Shown here: in pieces, positions 44,876-55,260 of the stretch
Position numbering within the stretch: position 1 is the stretch's first letter
How the letters are laid out: each line of letters starts with the position of its first letter
From: Megamerina dolium
Lineage: Eukaryota; Arthropoda; Insecta; Diptera; Megamerinidae
Reading direction: 5' to 3'
NCBI GenBank assembly: GCA_963854835.1
Contig: OY978527.1
Span: forward strand, 25,312,557-25,376,556
DNA length: 64,000 nt
Program-made: the position numbers and the translations under genes
Notes under the pieces: model-generated
The model's database searches: none
What the model was told of the DNA's origin: nothing
The model's input: the letters and a program-made list of their open reading frames with translations, nothing else

Positions 44876-45487
44876 GCTAATTTCGTTTTTCAATTCTATC
44901 TTTCAAGTTCCGCCCATAGCGATCATCATCGGTGTCAACTATGTCATCGGCTCCACGCTCTGCGGTATTGCCGCGGGCTTTTGGCGATGAGCACAAGCCA
45001 GAGGAAAGATCTGGTGCGAGCGCATCGATACTGCCGCAACTGCCTGGCTCGGTCGCACGGGACCGGGTCGTGTGATTCGCCAAACTCGTGCAAAAAATGC
45101 AGATTGGCGCATCACACGCTCCTCCATCCGGTCCGGTCCGCTACTGGGCAGGGGCCGCCGAATCGCCGCACCACCCAACAGCGTCGACATGTAATCGTGC
45201 GCCACGTGGACGACCTGAAGGCGGACGCACGAGGCATCGTCCTGAACCCCGGCATCGGCGCAGATCTGAGGATCTCCGCCACGGATTGCAGCGAAACCCT
45301 CCGCGCTCTCGTCGCGTCGAGCAACTACATGTGGCTTCCACCCCGAGAAGCTCCCAGCCTAGACAACGACCGACTCCCGATGTTCGTCGGAGGACAGCTC
45401 GAGCGATCGAGGACGCGATCGGTTCACTGTCCCGTCTACGAGATGCACTCAATTAATGCACGAGTGCATGCGGGCCGCGATGTCTAA
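44876..45487 (+). CDS. GC-rich zinc-knuckle ORF between integrase and 3' LTR
   Basis: Open from just after the integrase stop and in the same frame; the first ATG is 44987. The protein reads DLVRAHRYCRNCLARSHGTG, CDSPNSCKKCRLAHHTLLH, a C-x2-C/H arrangement like the Gag fingers of Pao-type elements, then 120 residues of no known fold. A +1 frame (45088-45456) is also open, and ends with RRTARAIEDAIGSLSRLRDA, which looks more protein-like than the main frame there, so a frameshift may lie near 45130. The DNA is strikingly GC-rich beside AT-rich neighbours. The stop uses the first bases of the LTR. I infer a Gag piece captured from another element; function unknown. Confidence 0.6.
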   Translation, partial: ANFVFQFYLSSSAHSDHHRCQLCHRLHALRYCRGLLAMSTSQRKDLVRAHRYCRNCLARSHGTGSCDSPNSCKKCRLAHHTLLHPVRSATGQGPPNRRTTQQRRHVIVRHVDDLKADARGIVLNPGIGADLRISATDCSETLRALVASSNYMWLPPREAPSLDNDRLPMFVGGQLERSRTRSVHCPVYEMHSINARVHAGRDV

Positions 45488-45923
45488 ATCCCTTTAGACA
45501 AGCCATATGGTCAGTCCCTGAAAGAAGGAAGTAAAAATAATGAAATAGTATTTATAAAATGAATTAATGATACTTACCATTTTTACTTACCTTACCTTGC
45601 ATACTTACCATATGGCAACCCAACTCTCCACATAAATTCCCCTTTTATGTTTTTGGGTTTTCGCGGTTCGCGTTATGATCGACCGATGTTATCATCTACA
45701 CATTCGGTCCTTGAAGATTTTTTGGCGAGATTGTGTTTTTTCCGCGCTTTTTCTTTTTTTATACAAATTCGAACATTTTATATATACACGTATATATTGT
45801 TTTTCCAATCGCGATACATACATTGACTAATTATAAATTATAAATTAGTGCATGAACTATAAACGAGTAAATCGAAAAATAAAAATACGTATAGTGAAAT
45901 AATCATTGTGTAAAAATTATTCA
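45481..45923 (+). repeat. 3' LTR of BEL-1
   Basis: 443 bp; same ends as the 5' LTR, with a TTACC duplication near 45590. The usual polypurine tract is not visible upstream; the sequence is CATGCGGGCCGCGA instead. Confidence 0.92.
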
Positions 45924-47335
45924 GGTGTCAATCGGTTTCTGGTAAGGTCGGGAATTTACCCAAGAAATGCTCCACCGTCTCTTTAGCAGCTATGTCGTTA
46001 AAGCTTCTGCAATGGTCGTTGTGCGGATTACCCATTTTCTCTGCATGTGTACCAATGGCCCAGTGGCCTGTGCATTGCTATTAGTTTGTATATGACGGGC
46101 CTAGATCTAGCCAGAAGGGTCCTTGTCCTCTTCTCATTGTAGACTAGCCAGGTGGCTTTTGAAATTGCGCAGGTTGTGGTGCTTGTCCATTTCCGCTGCG
46201 CTTTGTTTAGGTAGTATTTTTGAATAATCCCCTTGGCTTCGGCTAGGGGAATGCCCACATCGGCATTGGTTGTTCGTTCATTGTCTGCAGATGACCCCAT
46301 ACGGGCTAGCTAATCAGCATTTTCGTTACCTGTGATTCCCTTGTGTCCTGAAACCCAGATAGCTGATACTTCGAGGTTGGCAGTTAGTGAGGTTATTATT
46401 TGTTTACGTCCCCCGACCAGCTTTGAGCTAACAGAGGCGCTAGCCTCACCATCTGTGAAAATTTGTGTATCCCTACCGGCCAGAATCCCACCTTTCTTCC
46501 ACTCATTCCTACAGCCTTAATGCCACTCTCAAAAGCCAGCTTGCGAGGGCAAAAGTCCGTCCTGTTGTCAACTATGTCTATAGGTACATGTTTATGGATA
46601 CTATTGTGTCCTTGTTGAGAACACTTCCAACATCCAGATTGGGGGAGGTTCAAAATAGGATCCAAGGCCGCAGTGGGGCAGGTGCGACAGGCCCTAGTGG
46701 CACCAACATACGCAGTGCGCTAAACTTTCCGTAATTTATTGGTGTTATAGGTCTTTCGAAGAGCTTCCCACCAAACTAAAGACCCATAGATCAGCACCGG
46801 TCTCACCACCGCTTGGTACATCCAGAGTACCATGTTTAGCCTTAGACCCCACTTCTAACCAAACATCGATTTGCAAGCATAGAAAGCGATACAGGCCTTC
46901 CGTACTCTCTCCTCGATGTATGTTTTCCAATTCAATTTGCAGTTTATAGTCCGTCCCAGATACTTGGTACTGTTCGATAAGGTTAGTTGTCCATTTAATG
47001 TTGGTAGTCTAAAGGTACTTCCTCGTAAAGAGTAGTAACTCCGTCCTATCCGCATTCAACTTAAGGTCACATCCTTGTGCCCACCTACTAAGTTTTGCTA
47101 ATGTTCTTTCCATGATTTCACTCATCACGGAAGGAAAGGGACCCGAAACTAGGATCGCCACATCATCAGCGTACCGTACAATCTTAACACCAATTGGGTT
47201 AAGTTCCGCAAGGATATCGTTTATAGTTATGAGCCAAAGCAGAGTGGACAGCACGCCCCCCTGCAGTGTGTCACTACGTTCCCGCTTGCTACGTTTCGCA
47301 CCCCCTAGCTCAGCTGTGTAGATAACTCGGGGTTA
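45924..47335 (-). pseudogene. I/LOA-type non-LTR relic: RT, RNase H region, C-terminus
   Basis: Minus strand from the right: RT palm at 47009-47254 (LLWLITINDILAELN, KIVRYADDVAILVSG with catalytic YADD, WAQGCDLKLNADRTELLLFT), thumb at 46855-47055 (STKYLGRTINCKLNWKTYIE), then an RNase H-like block at 46396-46520 (ending SGDVNK and continuing ISVWVSGHKGITGNENAD in a shifted frame at 46310-46390), then 46028-46300 and the C-terminal zinc text at 45930-46020 (CRSFNDIAAKETVEHFL). The last residues lie beyond BEL-1 at 37400-37567. Many frame breaks. RNase H puts it in the I/LOA/R1 group. Confidence 0.72.
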
Positions 47336-47965
47336 AAAAGATAACTCGACATTCTCCAAGCGGGCTTTTGAATAATATTGTAGTCGGAAATAAGATGGCA
47401 TAAAATCAAAAAAACACGCTTATTTTTTAATATAGCTCTCATACAAAATTGAAATAAAAGAAAAAGATGAATATGCAAGCAAACTTTATATACATATATA
47501 AATATAAATGTATATAATTTAGCCCTAGCCGGCTGTAACGTAATTTTTAAACATATACCTACCTTAAGAAGAAAAATTGGACATAATTTTTTAGAAGGTG
47601 GTAGTTTTGGGTCAATCTGCAAAACATCGGCAATTCCTTAGCTGCTAACCCAATACATACTTATATGAATATTATGTAGTTGCCACTAAGATGTTTTGCT
47701 TGTTTTGTTTTCTTTTGGCGGAATTTTTAAACGCGCATGTAAAATCAAAGCAAATTGAAACTTCGTCTACAACAGAGATATGCATTAAAAGAAGCTGCTG
47801 GAAGTTAATATATTTAGTTGTATTACATATTACATAAAAGAAAATATTAAAAGCAACAAAGCAAGCCGCCTTTTTAAAAAGCGAAAAAATATAACAAATA
47901 ATATCGGCGCCAAACAAATTACTCTTTCTGATTATTGGCGACCCGACTACATAATACTTACTTCA
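47336..47965. other. AT-rich, no gene seen
   Basis: Only short chance frames. No element ends recognised. Confidence 0.35.
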
Positions 47966-48154
47966 ATCGAATGGTACCAGCCTGTCGGCAAGTAATTGGC
48001 AATATTTCCGGCAGTAACAATTTGCCAAAAATGCTTCATAAAAGAGCTGTGTGACAAAGCTAAGTTAAAGTAATGTCACAAGGTTCTGCCGTTCGGAACC
48101 GGCGAAAATAAGTAGGTCCCTTCTAATGCTGTCCAAATTTAACACGCACAACAG
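47966..48154 (+). repeat. tRNA-derived SINE body, copy S4 (headless)
   Basis: Diverged body of the SINE on the plus strand (GCCTGTCGGCAAG to CACGCACAACAGCA), lacking head and tail. A separate head fragment in opposite orientation lies at 48298-48329. Confidence 0.8.
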
Positions 48155-48297
48155 CATTGTGCGCCGACGCAGAAGCATATTTCGCAGAGTTTAACAAATC
48201 GTATTTTTCGGAGTTGTTAACGTTGTAAAAATTAGACATAAAAGAAGATGCAGTAGAAAAAAATATAAAAACTCGTTTATAAACAAAAGAAATATAA

Positions 48298-48329
48298 CAA
48301 CGCACTAACCACTGAGTTACGGCATCCAC
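48298..48329 (-). repeat. SINE head fragment, inverted relative to S4
   Basis: On the minus strand reads GATGCCGTAACTCAGTGGTT, i.e. the box A region of the SINE. It is either an inverted remnant of S4 or the end of another copy. Confidence 0.65.
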
Positions 48330-49206
48330 TTCTCCAGCATCAAATGTCAATTATTTATTTCTTCAATATTAGCTACATTAAACACCTTTTCTAACATACA
48401 ACCATATTATACCTACATTTATTCCATTAGCAACAACAAAAAATAGAAAGTTGCTGCAGCCATTTAAATAAATAAAATTCAAGTAACAGAAAATTGGTTC
48501 GCATAAAAAATATTTTTGTATTTATTGATTTTTACGAAAAGAGAATAAGAAGAAGGTGGAAACGTGTTGCAATTTTAATTGCAATTGGATTTGTGATATC
48601 ATGAATATATGCATCCCATGATAGCCCATTAGCTTATATTGAGTATTCCACATACAAAGCCAATCACTTATTCACTTGTAAGTTCACTGTATTAATATAT
48701 ACAAAAATAAATAATTTTAATAAAATAGAAATAATAAATTGTCTTACTTCTCAGTTTATTTAGAATTGCAGGGAAAATGAATCAATTTGTATTATTTCTT
48801 CATCTATTTTACGCTCCTAGGGGAGCGCGGGTGGTTGTATTTTGTACAAAATTGAAATTTTGTAGGCAGGCCACCCTAAAGGTAAATAGGTTCTGGAGAA
48901 ATGTTAAAAAGGAAAAAAATAATAGAGGTAGACATTAGAGTTTTTTTCGAAAAGAGTTTAGAGTTTAGAGTATGTTCGAAGGAAAGTTTATGTGGAAAAA
49001 TTAATGAACAGATGTTTACCTCCCTAGAGGCAATTTGGGAGCGGTGACCACCTACGTCTGTAAGACGTAGTTGGTAAGCATGTTCCAAAAAATGGAGGGA
49101 ATAAAAAATAAATGGGAGTCAGTCACACATTTCAATCTTCTAGGGGCAACTCTTAGGAGCGGAGAGGAAGAATTTTATAAAATCACCATATTTTTCGGGT
49201 ACCAGT
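48330..49206. other. AT-rich, no gene seen
   Basis: Short chance ORFs only. 48950-48975 repeats the word GAGTTTAGAGT. No homology recognised. Confidence 0.35.
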
Positions 49207-49482
49207 GGGTACCGTAGCTTAGTGGTTAGTTTGTTCGCCTTCTGGTCTCTAGGGCGTAGGTTCAATCCCAGGCTGAAGCATAACAAATTTAATATCGAAA
49301 AGATTTTTCTTTCGAACTCTATCCACCTGTTGGCAAGCAATTGACAATTCTTTCGGCAATAACAATTTGCCATGGAAAAGCTTCTAAGAGAACTATGTGA
49401 CAAAGCTCAGAAAAAGTGATGCCGCAAGACTTTTGCAGTTCGAAACCGGCTAAAATAAGTAGGTCCCTTCTAATACTGTCCA
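49207..49482 (+). repeat. tRNA-derived SINE, copy S5 (3' truncated)
   Basis: Head at 49207 with box A (TAGCTTAGTGG) and box B (GGTTCAATCCC), followed by the diverged body up to TAATACTGTCCA. The last ~80 bp and tail are missing. More diverged than S7. Confidence 0.85.
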
Positions 49483-49511
49483 CACAAAGCCTTACTTGCA
49501 ATGATATTTTG

Positions 49512-49633
49512 TTAGATATGATCATATCTGATAACTACATCAAGTCTTTATAGTAGATATGATCATATCTGATAACTACATCAAGTCTTTATGTTAGATA
49601 TTATCATATCTGATAACTACATCAAGTCTTTAA
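49512..49633. repeat. 41-bp tandem repeat, three units, each with a 16-bp palindrome
   Basis: Units start at 49514, 49555 and 49596. The first two contain the perfect palindrome AGATATGATCATATCT; the third has one change (AGATATTATCATATCT). Each continues with GATAACTACATCAAGTCTTT. Confidence 0.95.
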
Positions 49634-50381
49634 TGAGATTTTCAATACTGTAATGTTTTGGATGATGCATGTTCATGAGAAAAATAAATTAACTTAGCAC
49701 ATTTAGGAGGTAACAGCTTATTACCTTCTCAATAACAGGTAACAATTTAGAATACTTAAGAGTAGCGATTTGCTATATTTGCAAACAAAGTATTCAAAGG
49801 TAATTATGACTATAGGATTATGATTATTGTTACCATGCCGGAATATACCGGTAAAAGTCAAAGGCAAGTGAAATGGTTTCGAATTTAGTTGGCCTAAAAA
49901 TACTCTTTTGAAATATGATTTTACACTGCGGCCGTGATGATTAGATATTACTGATATCTAAAATAATTCTGCGGATTGTCTAAAGAGCATGTGCCAGAAT
50001 AAGTTTGGAATTGGGAGGAATCTAAGGTAACACCCAACAAAGTTAATTTGGGAGTGTTTAAAAAATCTCACTGATTGTCTGACGAAAGACTGCGATCAAA
50101 TTTATCGCATTAATATGGTCAGTAAATCAGACCCTAGTAATGTGGAGAACGTTTCTAGGATACTTCCAAAAAGCATGACTCGTAAGGAAGGAATCTAAAG
50201 TAACTTCCAGCAGCCATCATTATAAAAGTTTAAGCTAAGAGTTTCCTAACACCACCAAAACGGATCTGAGAAAAATCCTCAAGCCGATTCGAGGGATTCT
50301 AAAAGCCTAAGATTGAGTTATAAACTGAAGTTTTGGCGTAAAGGATCTAAATAGATCATTGCACCAGTAATTACTAAACCA
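49634..50381. other. No gene seen
   Basis: Unremarkable sequence with no ORF or element homology recognised. Confidence 0.35.
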
Positions 50382-50710
50382 GTGGCACTAAAAGCCCCGA
50401 AGGGCTCATTGGCCGAGCTTCTCTTCCATTTGTTGTGCGTGTTAAATTTGGACAGTATTAGAAGGGACCTACTTGTTTTAGCCGGATCCGAACGGCAGAA
50501 CACTTGTGACATCACTTTTTCTGAGCTTTGTCACAGAGTTCTTTAAGAAGCTTTTTCATGACAAGTTGTTACTGTCGGAAGAATTGCCAATTGCTTGCCG
50601 ACAGGTGGGTATCATTCGAAAGAAAAATCTTATCGATATTAAATTTGATATGCATCAGCCGGGGATTGAACCACGACCTACAGATCAGAAGGCGAACACA
50701 CTAACCACTG
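50382..50710 (-). repeat. tRNA-derived SINE, copy S6
   Basis: Minus strand, body close to S1 and S7. The head stops in the middle of box A (CAGTGGTTAG kept, upstream bases replaced by TA repeat). Confidence 0.85.
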
Positions 50711-50717
50711 TGTATAT

Positions 50718-50790
<73 letters not shown>
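50711..50790. repeat. (TA)n microsatellite
   Basis: About 80 bp of TA with a few ATAAATA interruptions. It continues on the other side of the BEL-2 insertion (56709-56840). Confidence 0.95.
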
Positions 50791-50794
<4 letters not shown>

Positions 50795-51330
50795 TACGCC
50801 AGAAGACGTGTGTCGCGCACTGCCCGTATAAAGTTTCCAAGGGTTAGCAACCCTAATTGAATTCTATTTCGTCTCGCTATTTTTCACTCTCCCGCCTTTT
50901 CTCTCTCTCGCTCTCCCGATCTTTTCTTTTTACTTTTTACTTTCCATTTTTATATATCATTACTTTGTTGATCAACTCCCTAAACAAAGCAGTGCGTGTT
51001 TTCCTCAGTTAAAAATTAAATTTATAAATTATTATAAACAAAACTGAAATAAAATAAAATATATAAAAACCCCAATTTCTCGACAGTGCGCGACATATTT
51101 CCCCTCCCGATATTATTATCCGATGTTTAAATTAAACTTTAATAAATAATAATAACAAATAAAGTGCGGAATATTTAACTTATATAGAAGTGCGAAATCA
51201 GTGTGTTTCATATTAACAATAACTAGCACAATCACATAAATAGATGCAGCCATACCCCCAACACAAGATTCAGGCAAGTGCACCACATCGCAGCAAGCCC
51301 ACCGGCATTCACTCGCTCTACGCTGAAACA
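50791..51330 (+). repeat. 5' LTR of BEL-2
   Basis: 540 bp, TGTCTACGCC...GCTGAAACA. Contains a CT-rich block (CTCTCTCTCGCTCTCCCG) and several AATAAA words. Confidence 0.94.
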
Positions 51331-51331
51331 T

Positions 51332-51348
51332 TGGTCCTTCGAGCCGGA
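51332..51348 (+). other. Primer-binding site, tRNA-Tyr type
   Basis: TGGTCCTTCGAGCCGGA starts one base after the LTR and matches the complement of the tRNA-Tyr 3' end; same primer class as BEL-1. Confidence 0.82.
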
Positions 51349-52947
51349 TAGGCTCGCAACGATTGGTAAGCAAATCTTGCCACCCCAGGTACGTACATTC
51401 CGTGCGTTTTATGTACCCACATACATATATCCCGTCATCCCGATAAATTCAACAAGAAGTATTTAATAACATTGTTGCAGCACAACTATTGTTGGATTTC
51501 TTAATTTTTGGCTACATTATTTATGAGTACGTCGTTCGTACATTTTATAATAAATCCCGCTTAAACATCCCGATAACTTACAGCGAATCTCTCGCTGAGC
51601 TAAATATTGCATTTTGCTTAATAAACTCTCCCATATAGCTGCAAAAATTAAGAAATTACAACATATATATTGTGATACCATAGATATTGTTTTGCCGACG
51701 GCAAAACGCACTTTTGGTTGATCTATTTTGTTTTTATTTCCCGCTTATGTTCTTCTTCTCATTATTCAAAGTGTTGTTAATTGGTATATGTGCAAAAACA
51801 ATACCCGAGATCATATCCCACATATTGCACATACCATTTACATAAGTACATATTGATAAGAGAAGAGAGAAAGAATATATCATCAAAGCATCTCTCTCAT
51901 AACAAATAAGTGGTATCATATCAGTCGTATCTCCCCGCATATTCCCCTCTACGAAAAATATTATTGCCAATAATAACAACAATATTCTCTTGCTTTGTAA
52001 AAGGAAGAACAAAGCATAATACAACTACACTTTCCCAATAGAAGTTGTTTTTCCCCTCACGAAAATTGATATCGGCAATAACATTAAAATATTCAAAAAT
52101 ATTTGTTTGGCAGTGCAATAATAATTTCATACATATTGCATTTTTTTCTCAATACCTTTGCCTTGTGCATTTGCAAAAACAACCGCCTTATTATACAAAC
52201 GCACATGCGATTACTTGTTGTTGTTAAATTTCAACTACCTACCGTGTTTCATCCGTATCCCTAAACCATCAACAACAAGCACACCCAAAAGTAAGCAATA
52301 AAGGTATTTGGTCATACATAGGCAACAATAAAACGCATTGATTTGTCTCGACAAATTTACCTGCGTTTGATCACAAATATAGCGGTAGTGCATATTGTTG
52401 CTAAATTTCTATCTCCCAATTTTTGTTTTGCATATACATATGATAGCAACAAAATATAATTGCATTGTCTGGTGTTTTTTATAAAGGAAATGTAACTGCA
52501 ATAACAATTGTACACTATCTTTTCTATTGAAAAACACCCAGGGAGAAAAATAGTCACTCTCAACCCCAAGTTGCTACAGTGCGATCAAATATAATACAAA
52601 TTAATTCTTGGTGAGAGATAATATAGTACAAGTTCCGGAACGTACAATACAGTGGTTCCCAAACTGTTATTCCGTCCCGCGGTTATTTTTCCTATATATA
52701 TATATATACCTACGTGTATTTTTATATAATATTATCGTACTCCCATAAGTTTGCCCACTGGTTCCACTTAACTTCACTGAGGAAGACTAAGTCTTTCGGA
52801 CTAATCTCTTGCCAGTCACATTTTGGCAACCCATTTTTTTGATAAATCGTTCGAATAGGCAACATAACTCGAGATTCGCAAGCAATTCGCTCTCTCGTTT
52901 TCAAATTTATCCCGTATTACATCTGGAATTCTACAATTGCTAAAAGG
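51349..52947. other. BEL-2 leader
   Basis: 1.6 kb, no ORF. Unlike the BEL-1 leader it is not repeat-built, apart from a short TATATA run at 52693-52707. May hold packaging signals; none can be identified by eye. Confidence 0.5.
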
Positions 52948-55260
52948 ATGGCAGCTTACGATCTCTTCAGAGCTGCCGTGGAAGATATTATTGATTTTGA
53001 TAGCAATTTTCATGCCATCAACCCAGAAGCTCATAACAAAATTAGCTTGGAGGCACAGAAAAAGCAATTCCTATCCCTATGGAGTGATTGCAAAACGGCA
53101 TATTACTCTCTCATGACAGAGGAAGTAGCTGAAGATGTTGACGTTAATCAAATTAAAGAGGTATATAGAAAATGTTACACCTCGTATGTCCGGTGCCTCT
53201 CTGCAATCAACGCTCATCTTCACGAGCTGAGTTCCGAAGTGGTACCCCCCGCAATTTCCTCTTCTCTCGTTGAAAACATATCTCATCAACATTCATTTCC
53301 TGCAGTTCTTCACAAGCTGAGATCCGAAGTGATACCCCCCGCAATTTCCTCTTCCACCGCTGAAAATATACCCCGTCAACCTTCATTTCCGACTGTGCTT
53401 CACGAGCTGAGTTTCGAGGTGGCATCCCCCGCAGTTTCCTCTTCTCCGGCAATTCCGAATCCACACGTTGAGAAAATAAATGAACATTCATTTCCCGCTG
53501 TTCAGCTGCCTCCATGCGACACCCCATGTTTTTCTGGCGATTATGTGTCATGGCCAAGTTTTCGCGACATGTTTACGGCCTTATATCGCAATAACCCCCG
53601 GCTGTCGCCAGTGGAAAAATTATACCACTTGCTTCAGAAAACCCGAGGCGAAGCACATAATATCATTCAGTCTACTCCCTTGACTAATGATGGCTTCGCA
53701 CTAGCATGGCACAATCTCGAGGAGAGATATGAAAACAAGAGGATTCTCGTCAACTTACAGTTGAAATCCCTTTTCACTCTCCAACCGGTAACTCAAGAAA
53801 CCGGCCCGCATTTGAAGCGCTTACAGCGCACACTAAACGATTGCATTATGAATTTGAAGCTCTTAGGCATTGATACAAGCCACTGGGACGCTATTTTTGT
53901 TTATTTGTGTTCCACAAAACTTCCGTATACCACCTTGTGTCTTTGGGAGCAATCATTAAAAAATAAACGTGAAATCCCTAATTGGAGCGACTTCGATGCC
54001 TTTCTTACAGATCGGTATCAGACTTTGGAATCAGTCGCAGATATCCGAAATGGTTCTAGGCAATCCAGCCAACCACCAACTCGGCAACTCAGGCAACCAT
54101 CGAATCAGCAACCCGGTCGATTCAACCCTTCCCAGCGTACAAATAAACCTCAGGTAGAGTCACACGGAATTAGCATTTATCATGCCAGTGTCTCCAATCA
54201 CGGTTGTCCATTGTGCCGAAAGACACACCCTCTTCGACAGTGTCCCGAATTTCTGAAGTTGTTGGTTGATGAACGCTACAGCGTAGTTAACAAACACAAA
54301 CTGTGTACCAACTGTTTCGCCAACTCTCACAATTATAATAACTGTAAAAGCCGGTTTACGTGCTCATCGTGCCGACAAAGGCACAATTCCCTACTTCACA
54401 GGCTAGAGAATGCTTCCAGCACTCGCTATGTGGTAACTCCCGAGTCAATTCCCACTGAAACCACAGCTGAACGTTCTTGTCAGCGTACTCGTTCTTCTCT
54501 GCTGCCAGCGGTTACGAAGAAAAAACATAATACAGCTTTGGATACAGCACCCATCACGGCAATCCTCCCACAAATGAAATCGACCTCCCATAAAAAGGTT
54601 TCATCGTTCCACAGCAGAATCCATTTCGACAAACTCCCGCATTCATCACCTCGTGCTAAATGCGATAAGCACCCGACACGAAGTAATAACAGAAAACACC
54701 CCAAATGTTCAAAAAAACCCCTCACAACAGCTAAAGATGTTAGTTCGTTGCATAGTACTGTCATGAAGACATGCTGCCCGCTATGTAGAGACAAGCACCC
54801 CCTGCGACACTGTAAAGAGTTCTCCAAACTTACGGTTGAAGAGAGAATACTCTGTGTGCATCAGTATGGAATTTGCAACAACTGTTTGGCAACATCGCAT
54901 ACCCTTGCGAAATGCCACAGTGTGTTTTCATGCCATCTTTGTGGGAAGCAACATCATTCCCTGCTTCACAGAGCACGGCATGACCCGAGAGCAAAGCGGA
55001 AGGTTCACCATAATACAATGCTCCCCCCAGATACAAAGGATCGATCTTACAGATCGCATTCAAGAAAAGGACAACTCCCGTCAAAAGTATTTACCAGACG
55101 TAATACTTCCCAACCAACGATATTCAACGGATTATCGAGTTTTGCGCATCAGTCCCCAAAAAAGGCTCGTTCAGTTAACGAGAGGACTTGTACTCGAACA
55201 GCAATACATTCGATCCCGCCTAATACTGGGCCCCCAAAATTGCTGTCACGTAAAAGGTGA
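52948..55260 (+). CDS. BEL-2 Gag polyprotein with duplicated zinc clusters
   Basis: Intact 770-codon ORF from ATG 52948. Residues 1-90 are a helical N-terminus. Residues 91-185 are three tandem copies of a ~30-residue unit starting LH(E/K)L, with core PPAISSS and ending SFPAV. The Gag core (190-370) contains YVSWPSFRDMFTALYRNNPR and NKREIPNWSDFDAFL. Then come a Gln-rich linker and two separate zinc clusters of about 64 residues: 420-484 (GCPLCRKTHPLRQC, LCTNCFANSH, CSSCRQRHNSLLH) and 610-674 (CCPLCRDKHPLRHC, ICNNCLATSH, CHLCGKQHHSLLH). A basic tail follows. One cluster is usual, so the module has been duplicated. The role is RNA binding and particle assembly; no pol follows. Confidence 0.9.
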   Translation: MAAYDLFRAAVEDIIDFDSNFHAINPEAHNKISLEAQKKQFLSLWSDCKTAYYSLMTEEVAEDVDVNQIKEVYRKCYTSYVRCLSAINAHLHELSSEVVPPAISSSLVENISHQHSFPAVLHKLRSEVIPPAISSSTAENIPRQPSFPTVLHELSFEVASPAVSSSPAIPNPHVEKINEHSFPAVQLPPCDTPCFSGDYVSWPSFRDMFTALYRNNPRLSPVEKLYHLLQKTRGEAHNIIQSTPLTNDGFALAWHNLEERYENKRILVNLQLKSLFTLQPVTQETGPHLKRLQRTLNDCIMNLKLLGIDTSHWDAIFVYLCSTKLPYTTLCLWEQSLKNKREIPNWSDFDAFLTDRYQTLESVADIRNGSRQSSQPPTRQLRQPSNQQPGRFNPSQRTNKPQVESHGISIYHASVSNHGCPLCRKTHPLRQCPEFLKLLVDERYSVVNKHKLCTNCFANSHNYNNCKSRFTCSSCRQRHNSLLHRLENASSTRYVVTPESIPTETTAERSCQRTRSSLLPAVTKKKHNTALDTAPITAILPQMKSTSHKKVSSFHSRIHFDKLPHSSPRAKCDKHPTRSNNRKHPKCSKKPLTTAKDVSSLHSTVMKTCCPLCRDKHPLRHCKEFSKLTVEERILCVHQYGICNNCLATSHTLAKCHSVFSCHLCGKQHHSLLHRARHDPRAKRKVHHNTMLPPDTKDRSYRSHSRKGQLPSKVFTRRNTSQPTIFNGLSSFAHQSPKKARSVNERTCTRTAIHSIPPNTGPPKLLSRKR

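Larger units (their letters stand above)
37568..45923 (+). mobile_element. BEL/Pao LTR retrotransposon (BEL-1), complete but inactivated
   Basis: 8356 bp: LTRs of 439 and 443 bp, a tRNA-Tyr primer site, a 1.7-kb AT-rich leader, gag, protease, RT, RNase H, integrase, an extra GC-rich ORF and the 3' LTR. The 5-bp target duplication GGTGT is exact (37563-37567, 45924-45928). It landed in the C-terminal coding region of an I/LOA-type element. gag-pol is broken by at least two point stops, several frameshifts and a deletion in the integrase core, yet the LTRs differ only slightly. Confidence 0.93.

Noticed and set aside
45088..45456. Arg-rich protein in the +1 frame of the GC-rich ORF as a separate gene
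   Set aside because: GC-rich DNA opens Arg-rich shadow frames. Only its C-terminal 25 residues look plausible, and a frameshift within one ORF explains that better.
49512..49633. CRISPR array
   Set aside because: Only three units with no spacers; whole units are repeated head to tail in an insect-type genome.
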